Source of the DNA: an uncultured Mucispirillum sp.
GTDB lineage: Bacteria; Chrysiogenota; Deferribacteres; Deferribacterales; Mucispirillaceae
DNA: 11,064 nt
Reading direction: 5' to 3'
Assembly: GCA_910586745.1 (NCBI GenBank)
Contig: CAJUJZ010000076.1
Span: 1-11,064 of the forward strand
The position numbers were made by a program, and so were the translations under genes. The notes under the pieces were generated by a model. It searched no databases, had not been told where the DNA came from, and saw only the letters and a program-made list of their open reading frames with translations. Of the stretch, positions 7,083-11,064 are shown piece after piece. Every line of letters starts with the position of its first letter. Within the stretch, counting starts at the first letter, position 1.

Positions 7083-8730
7083 AATTTTATACGGCAGTTT
7101 AGAGGGAATTTCCCAAAAAATAATAAAACAGATAGAAAAGCTGGAAAACAAAAAAAGTCAAGGAACAGATATAATTTCCATTGACCTTTTAAAGCAGTTA
7201 TGTACCTATTCTTATGAAACAGGCAGGCAGTTAGGTCTTTTGATAAACAGGACAGGTGGTATTGAATATGTACTTGTTGGAAGCTATGATAGTATAATGA
7301 TTCCTGTTCTTTCCAGATTTAAACTTGCTCCCGGAAGGCTTAGAGGATTAAGACTAATTCATACTCATCCAAAAGGCGATAAATTAGACCATGATGATAT
7401 GGCAGACTTAGCACTTTTAAGGTTAGATAGTGTTACAGCCTGTGCTATGGATAATAAAGGTTATCCTGTGTTTTTAGATACGGCATATATTTTACCACCT
7501 GAAACAAATGCAGAGCAGACTGAATTTGAATATTTAGAAGATACTGACCCATATAATCAAAAAACAGATTATCCACAATTTATAGCAGCATTAGATGATG
7601 AAATACAGCGAAAAACTGACCAGATGCATATATCTAAAGATGGAGAGTATGCAGTATTAACGGGTGTGTTTAAAAGCAAAGAAGAATGTGATATAAATTT
7701 AGATGAGCTTGAAGAGCTTGCACGAAGTGCAGGTATAAATATAATAGCACGGATTCCGCAGGTAAAAAAAGAAATACATCCAAAATATGTGGTAGGTCCA
7801 GGCAGGCTGAGGGAAGCAGTTATTAAGGCACTGCTAAGAGGTGCAGAATATATAGTTTTTGATAACAGTTTATCACCATCTCAATCAAGAGCTGTTTCAG
7901 AGTTTACTGAACTCAAAATATTAGACAGAACTCAGCTTATACTTGATATTTTTGCAAGGCGAGCAAAAAGCAATGAAGGTAAAATACGAGTTGAGCTTGC
8001 CCAGCTTAAATATATTCTTCCACGGCTTGGAGCAAAAGATGATTCTTTATCAAGGCTTACAGGTGGTATAGGTGGCAGAGGACCTGGAGAAACAAAGCTT
8101 GAAATAGATAAAAGGCGGATAAGCGACAGGATTGCATTTTTAAATAACAAGCTGAAAAAGGCAGAGCAGGCTCGTGATATACAAAGAGCAAAAAGGGAAA
8201 AAATTTCCCTGCCTGTTGTATCTATCATAGGTTATACTAATGCAGGAAAATCCACATTATTAAACAGTCTTACAAAATCAGATATTTATGCAGATAATTT
8301 GCTTTTTGCTACTCTTGATACATCAAGTAAAAGAATACGCTTTCCAAAGGAAAGAGATGTAATCATTACAGATACAGTTGGATTTATAAGAGATTTGCCT
8401 GCAAATTTAGCTGGAGCATTTAAATCAACATTAGAAGAACTGCATAATGCAGATATGTTTTTACATGTTGTAGATATCAGCGACAAACACTTTAAAAAAC
8501 ATATAAAATCAGTAGAGAAAGTATTAGAAGAAATGGAGCTGATGGAAAAAGAAAGAATAATTGTATTTAATAAGATAGATAAATTAAGCGACGAAGAATT
8601 AGAAGAAGTAAAAAAAGAATACAGTGATGCAGTATTCGTAAGTGCATTTAAACGAGCAACATTTGATGATATGCTTAATAAAATAGGCTATTATTTCTTT
8701 AAAGAAGGTATTGAGGGTTTTAATGATTAA
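7078..8730 (+). CDS. hflX: GTPase HflX, long form, about 550 aa, ATT start
   Basis: HflX is a ribosome-associated GTPase that splits stalled or stress-damaged 70S ribosomes in the cytoplasm. The G domain is complete: G1 GYTNAGKST (385-393), G2 in ATLDTSSKR (near 411), G3 DTVGF (432-436), G4 NKID (498-501) and G5 SAF (522). Before it lies the HflX domain with GPGRLREAV and RLTGGIGGRGPGETKLEID. An N-terminal extension, as in long-form HflX proteins, reads KILYGSLEG...SYETGRQLGLLINRTGGIEYVLVG. This conserved extension begins well before the first TTG (7240), and between the TAA at 7069 and that TTG the frame has no ATG, GTG or TTG. ATT at 7078 gives M-KILYGS, the expected family length; ATT at 7084 is better spaced from AAAAGGA (7070-7076). 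It heads an operon with three smaller genes. Confidence 0.93.
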   Translation: MKILYGSLEGISQKIIKQIEKLENKKSQGTDIISIDLLKQLCTYSYETGRQLGLLINRTGGIEYVLVGSYDSIMIPVLSRFKLAPGRLRGLRLIHTHPKGDKLDHDDMADLALLRLDSVTACAMDNKGYPVFLDTAYILPPETNAEQTEFEYLEDTDPYNQKTDYPQFIAALDDEIQRKTDQMHISKDGEYAVLTGVFKSKEECDINLDELEELARSAGINIIARIPQVKKEIHPKYVVGPGRLREAVIKALLRGAEYIVFDNSLSPSQSRAVSEFTELKILDRTQLILDIFARRAKSNEGKIRVELAQLKYILPRLGAKDDSLSRLTGGIGGRGPGETKLEIDKRRISDRIAFLNNKLKKAEQARDIQRAKREKISLPVVSIIGYTNAGKSTLLNSLTKSDIYADNLLFATLDTSSKRIRFPKERDVIITDTVGFIRDLPANLAGAFKSTLEELHNADMFLHVVDISDKHFKKHIKSVEKVLEEMELMEKERIIVFNKIDKLSDEELEEVKKEYSDAVFVSAFKRATFDDMLNKIGYYFFKEGIEGFND

Positions 8731-9079
8731 GGCAGAAAATATATTGCAAAAGAGATTAGAATATTTTAAAAATAAAGAATATGAAAAAATATACGATATA
8801 TATAGTGCAGAAAGTGAATTTCGCAGGTATTTTGAAACAAAAGACAGCTATGGGGAACATTTTAATAATTTGATTGAAACATTTATACCTGAATCTATTG
8901 AAATTTACAAAGTTTTATATAATAATGAAAGTGCGGAAATACTGTTTTTAGAAAAATTAAGGGATTTAAAAGAAGATAAACTTATCTACTGCTACTCAAA
9001 ATCGTATTTTGTATTAGAAGAAGGAAGTTGGAAAATATTAAAAGAAATAAGAGAAAGCATCTTAAATAAAGGACTTTAG
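8723..9079 (+). CDS. Small hypothetical protein, 118 aa, possibly NTF2-like
   Basis: The start is the ATG at 8723, with GAGGG (8713-8717) 5 nt upstream; a TTG at 8711 in the same frame falls on the ribosome binding site itself. The gene overlaps the hflX stop by 8 nt, so the two are translationally coupled. The protein is soluble and charged, without signal peptide or Cys motif. An N-terminal helix run (ENILQKRLEYFKNKEYEKIYDIYSAESEF) is followed by strands ending YFVLEEGSWKILKEI. This layout, with a helix that counts 'how often/how much' repeats of E/K/Y and a C-terminal W-x-I strand, resembles NTF2-like/SnoaL small alpha+beta proteins, but no active-site residue confirms it. The coupling to hflX suggests a shared expression need, not a known function. 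Confidence 0.78.
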   Translation: MIKAENILQKRLEYFKNKEYEKIYDIYSAESEFRRYFETKDSYGEHFNNLIETFIPESIEIYKVLYNNESAEILFLEKLRDLKEDKLIYCYSKSYFVLEEGSWKILKEIRESILNKGL

Positions 9080-9092
9080 AAAGGGGTATCCG

Positions 9093-9581
9093 ATGATTAA
9101 AGGAGTCATTATATTATTAGCTGCATGTTTTATGCCCTTTGTGGTTTTTGCACAGGCACAAAGCAGCGAACAGGAACAGAAAGTATCTACATCAAATAGT
9201 AAGAGTAAAGAATTTTTAGGTGTATTTTTTATAGATTCATACCCAGTAACAGGCTGTGAAATAATCAAAATAAGACCATCTGTTATACGCTCTACAACAG
9301 AATTTCGTGCACCAGAAAGAGAAGAATTTAATAATAACAGAAATTTCAGTAAGGTAATGCATAAATATCAAGGTGATTTAATAGATGAGGCACAAAGTAT
9401 AGCAGAAAAAGAAGGCTATAATGCTATCATAGGCAGCAAGTTTTTAGTGAATACTCACTATCAAGGTGCATCTAGCCTTGGAGCAGTTGATGGCAATATC
9501 GGTTATGGATTAGGTTCTATTACATACATTGGTCACCCAGTATATATTGTATGTGAAGATTTAGCAGGCTCAGCAGAATAA
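9093..9581 (+). CDS. Secreted protein with YbjQ/UPF0145-like domain, 162 aa
   Basis: AAGGGG (9081-9086) sits 6 nt before the ATG, 13 nt after the previous stop. A signal peptide (MIKGVIILLAACFMPFVVFA, cut near residue 20) and a Ser/Gln/Lys linker precede a domain. Its core DLIDEAQSIAEKEGYNAIIGSKFLV, a Gly-rich turn and YIGHPVYIV resemble the helix plus strand of YbjQ-type (UPF0145) proteins, whose signature is a helix ending ALGADAVVG. In that family the domain forms ring-shaped oligomers, and it has been described as possibly metal-binding; its function is poorly known. Most members are cytoplasmic, so the export signal is notable. LAAC at residues 9-12 resembles a lipobox but is too near the start and is followed by more hydrophobic residues. 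The similarity was judged by eye, so the domain call is moderate. Confidence 0.72.
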   Translation: MIKGVIILLAACFMPFVVFAQAQSSEQEQKVSTSNSKSKEFLGVFFIDSYPVTGCEIIKIRPSVIRSTTEFRAPEREEFNNNRNFSKVMHKYQGDLIDEAQSIAEKEGYNAIIGSKFLVNTHYQGASSLGAVDGNIGYGLGSITYIGHPVYIVCEDLAGSAE

Positions 9582-9637
9582 AAACTATTGCAATAATTTT
9601 ATAAAGTAATAAATTAAGTATTTGATAAATAACCAGA

Positions 9638-9651
9638 GAGGGAAAAATATT
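9638..9651 (+). promoter_or_regulatory. Ribosome binding site and ATT start of the FmdB-family gene
   Basis: GAGGG (9638-9642) lies 6 nt before ATT at 9649-9651. That ATT occupies the exact place of the initiator Met in the family signature MPIYEY. The only in-frame conventional start is a TTG at 9622, which lies upstream of this ribosome binding site and would add nine non-conserved residues. Confidence 0.7.
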
Positions 9652-9891
9652 CCAATATATGAATATTACTGCACATCATGCGGTAAAGTTTTTGAAAAAA
9701 TGCAGAGCATTAATAATGAAGAACGAGTAACAGAATGTAACTACTGCGGTAAACAGGCAGAAAGAAAAGTTTCTGTTACATCTTACCATTTGACAGGCAG
9801 TGGTTTTTATAATACAGATAAAAATGCTGCTCCATCATGCTGTCCACAGGGCTCATGCTGTGCAGGTGGAGCATGTAACATAGAAAAATAA
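9649..9891 (+). CDS. FmdB-family zinc-ribbon protein, 80 aa, ATT start
   Basis: The family signature PIYEYYCTSCGKVFEK is followed by a second CxxC (ECNYCGKQ). Cys8/11 and Cys30/33 form the zinc ribbon of FmdB-type putative regulatory proteins. SYHLTGSGFYNTD (45-57) is the conserved segment after the ribbon. The C-terminal tail holds five more Cys (64, 65, 70, 71, 76; CCPQGSCCAGGAC), which could bind an additional metal. Family members are small soluble proteins of uncertain function, named from the formamidase regulator FmdB of Methylophilus. Starting at ATT 9649 reproduces the usual N-terminus exactly with an ideal ribosome binding site spacing. The gene follows the YbjQ-like gene after 67 nt; a weak promoter (TTGCAA 9588-9593, TAAATT 9610-9615) is possible there. 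Confidence 0.9.
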   Translation: MPIYEYYCTSCGKVFEKMQSINNEERVTECNYCGKQAERKVSVTSYHLTGSGFYNTDKNAAPSCCPQGSCCAGGACNIEK

Positions 9892-10011
9892 TATTTAAAA
9901 GCTTTTTTAATGTCTTAAGTTATATATTTTACAGTTCAAAGTTCCTATTGGAAGTAAATAATGGAATATTTGTTGTTCTGTAAGAGTAGCTTATAAAAAT
10001 ATAATATTTGA

Positions 10012-10062
10012 AAAGCAAATGAAGAAATGAAAAAAGCAAAAGAAATGTATGGTGATGAATAA
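10012..10062 (+). pseudogene. Short C-terminal gene remnant
   Basis: Directly after an in-frame TGA, 16 codons read KANEEMKKAKEMYGDE and end in TAA. The composition looks like a coding tail, not random intergenic sequence, but nothing upstream in 9892-10011 gives a matching frame. It may be chance; no family can be named. The rest of 9892-10268 is AT-rich sequence in which I see only the terminator at 10114. Confidence 0.2.
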
Positions 10063-10113
10063 ATTATTTTTTTTTGTATTCTATATAAACAGCAAGATTT
10101 AATATACTACAAT

Positions 10114-10136
10114 GGAAGTTTCAAGCTTCCTTTTTT
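10114..10136 (+). terminator. Rho-independent terminator
   Basis: GGAAG (10114-10118), loop TTTCAAG and CTTCC (10126-10130) are followed by six T. The inner bases can add a wobble and one A-T pair. It is the first good terminator after the FmdB-family gene, so it may end the hflX operon transcript with a 3' tail of about 240 nt, or serve a lost gene. Confidence 0.7.
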
Positions 10137-10268
10137 ATAGAATATTATTGAATAAATTTTTATATGTTTGGATAAAAAGACCAATAAAACATTAAAGTTT
10201 TATAACAAACTCAAGCCTTTTTTATTAAAATAATAATAGATATATTCTATAATTGTTAATAGTATAAA

Positions 10269-10520
10269 ATGTTTAAAACTGAAGAAGAAAAAATATTGCA
10301 TTAAGTGATGAAGAAATTTTAGAAATAGTCAAAAATATATATGATAATAACATAATAAGTAAGAATATTTCATATGAAGAAAGGGAAAGATTAGTTTCTA
10401 TTATACATATGACCACACAAGCAATAGATTTTTTTTGCTTGTGGCAAAAATAGAGAAGAATTAGAAGCATAAAACAGAGAAATTATGCGTAAACAAGGCT
10501 GGTTTAACAACTTGCAGTAA
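10269..10520 (+). pseudogene. Decayed gene of unknown family, with two frame changes and one stop
   Basis: An ATG at 10269 starts MFKTEEEK and hits a stop within 12 codons. Shifting -1 at the A6 run (10288-10293) opens NIALSDEEILEIVKNIYDNN and continues to SYEERERLVSIIHMTTQAIDFF. Shifting again at the T8 run (10429-10436) gives ACGKNREELEA, one TAA, then NREIMRKQGWFNNLQ and TAA at 10518. The three pieces join into one plausible charged, helical protein of about 83 codons; the lesions sit at homopolymers, as expected in gene decay. No ribosome binding site precedes the ATG. I do not recognise the family. The open frame without shifts (10295-10452) has no conventional start. Confidence 0.45.
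10416..10443. repeat. 9-bp inverted repeat with T-rich loop
   Basis: CACAAGCAA (10416-10424) and TTGCTTGTG (10435-10443) are exact complements around a 10-nt loop containing most of the T8 run. The T tract is in the loop and not after the stem, so it is not a standard terminator. It lies inside the decayed gene, where it may have favoured slippage. Confidence 0.4.
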
Positions 10521-10586
10521 GTTATATAAAGATTAATATATTATGCAGTTAGTAAGATAATATCGTTTAAAGATATACAACTTGGT

Positions 10587-10700
10587 ATGTCAATGTTCTT
10601 GACCACATTGATTATATTGTGTTTTATAATAAACATTAAAATATATGTATTAAATCAAACATTTAAATATTATCAGAGACCTTTTGCTAAATATGACTAA
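10587..10700 (+). CDS. Small hydrophobic ORF, 37 aa, doubtful
   Basis: The frame reads MSMFLTTLIILCFIINIKIY and then a polar tail ending in AKYD. One strong transmembrane helix is followed by basic and polar residues. There is no ribosome binding site before the ATG, and the open frame continues upstream without a start for about 17 codons. It may be a remnant of a membrane protein, a small membrane peptide, or chance in AT-rich DNA. It abuts the end of the IS30 transposase remnant. Confidence 0.2.
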   Translation: MSMFLTTLIILCFIINIKIYVLNQTFKYYQRPFAKYD

Positions 10701-10720
10701 ATTTAAACAGGCTCTACCCA

Positions 10721-11064
10721 TCAAAAACAGCAGTAATGCAATATTGTAAAATCTAAAAACGATTGCAACATTTTAAGCAGAAGTTTTAAGTTCTCATAAA
10801 ATATATCATTAGCCGATTTATAATTAAATAATTTTCTAGGATAATTATTCATCCAGTCCCCGAATTTTTTTAATATAAGCAGCTGAAAAGTTTTTAATAT
10901 CAGTTTTCTTTTTAATAAATTTCCTTATAAGTTTATTATTATTCTCATTACTTCCCCTCTCCCAAGAACAATAAGGGTGAGCATAATAAATAGTTGTTCG
11001 TTTAGATAATTTATCATACACTGATTTTTCTAAACCTGCCATATCTAAAAATTCTACACCATTA
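10721..11064 (-). pseudogene. IS30-family transposase, C-terminal part, frameshifted and cut by the window end
   Basis: From the window edge the minus strand reads NGVEFLDMAGLEKSVYDKL, then TTIYYAHPYCSWERGSNENNNKLIRKF. This is the end of the IS30 DDE integrase core, with the catalytic Glu in the SNENNN segment. The frame then stops at 10845 after KKIRGLDE. Removing one base from the C4 run at 10858-10861 (G4 on the coding strand) restores DWMNNYPRKLFNYKSANDIF, the standard IS30 C-terminus, which continues to a TGA at 10721-10723. So a single-base insertion splits the gene. The N-terminal helix-turn-helix and first catalytic Asp residues lie outside the window. IS30 transposases are normally a single frame, so I read this as an inactivated copy or a sequence error and not programmed frameshifting. 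Confidence 0.85.
10741..11064 (-). mobile_element. 3' end of an IS30-family insertion sequence (partial)
   Basis: The transposase reading out of the window on the minus strand shows an IS30 element entering from the right. Its downstream boundary is not certain. The sequence ATGTTGCAATCGTTTTTAG (about 10753-10771 on the minus strand) resembles the type of terminal repeat that IS30 elements carry near the transposase stop, so an end near 10741-10750 is inferred. The matching left repeat lies outside the window and cannot be compared. Confidence 0.45.

Noticed and set aside
7240..7242. TTG start of hflX at 7240
   Set aside because: Would delete about 54 residues that match the long-form HflX N-terminus.
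9117..9128. Lipobox LAAC in the YbjQ-like secreted protein
   Set aside because: Cys at position 12 is too close to the start and is followed by more hydrophobic signal sequence; signal peptidase I cleavage is more likely.
9622..9648. TTG start of the FmdB-family gene at 9622
   Set aside because: Lies upstream of the ribosome binding site, and the added residues are not part of the family.
9892..10268. Possible small RNA gene between the FmdB-family gene and the decayed ORF
   Set aside because: The terminator at 10114 is good, but I could not find a convincing promoter at a sensible distance.

Overview
The window is very AT-rich DNA from a Gram-negative bacterium. Support for an outer membrane is two family-9 (heptosyltransferase-type) glycosyltransferases and several Sec-exported small proteins. 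The protein style, a long-form HflX and a sigma-54 promoter would fit a low-GC Deferribacterota such as Mucispirillum, but that assignment is a guess from style; Campylobacterota or Brachyspira-like genomes are not excluded.

Layout. (1) 13-3292, minus strand: a compact operon read as RluA-type pseudouridine synthase, two GT9 glycosyltransferases, then a small secreted protein. Its promoter (TTGACA, 17 bp, TATAAC) lies only 6 bp from the RluA ATG, so the message looks leaderless. (2) 3444-5045, plus strand: an unrecognised 533-residue protein behind a near-consensus sigma-54 promoter (3364-3380) and a strong ribosome binding site. (3) 5085-6832: a 26-bp perfect palindrome, then a tandem pair of homologous exported proteins (229 and 314 residues) closed by a strong terminator. 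The first has its good ribosome binding site and ATG out of frame with its signal peptide. (4) 7078-9891: hflX, a small overlapping NTF2-like gene, a secreted YbjQ-like protein, and an FmdB-family zinc-ribbon gene. (5) 9892-11064: a decaying region with gene remnants, a terminator, a small hydrophobic ORF and the 3' part of a frameshifted IS30-family transposase that runs off the window edge.

The most unusual signal is that two conserved genes, hflX and the FmdB-family gene, have no ATG, GTG or TTG at the family-conserved start and instead have ATT exactly there. AUU initiation is known for infC and is controlled by initiation factor IF3. Other notable points are the predicted leaderless promoter, the sigma-54-driven orphan protein that could belong to a flagellar regulon, and the palindrome in front of the secreted pair. 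I found no CRISPR array, tRNA or rRNA gene, or defence system.
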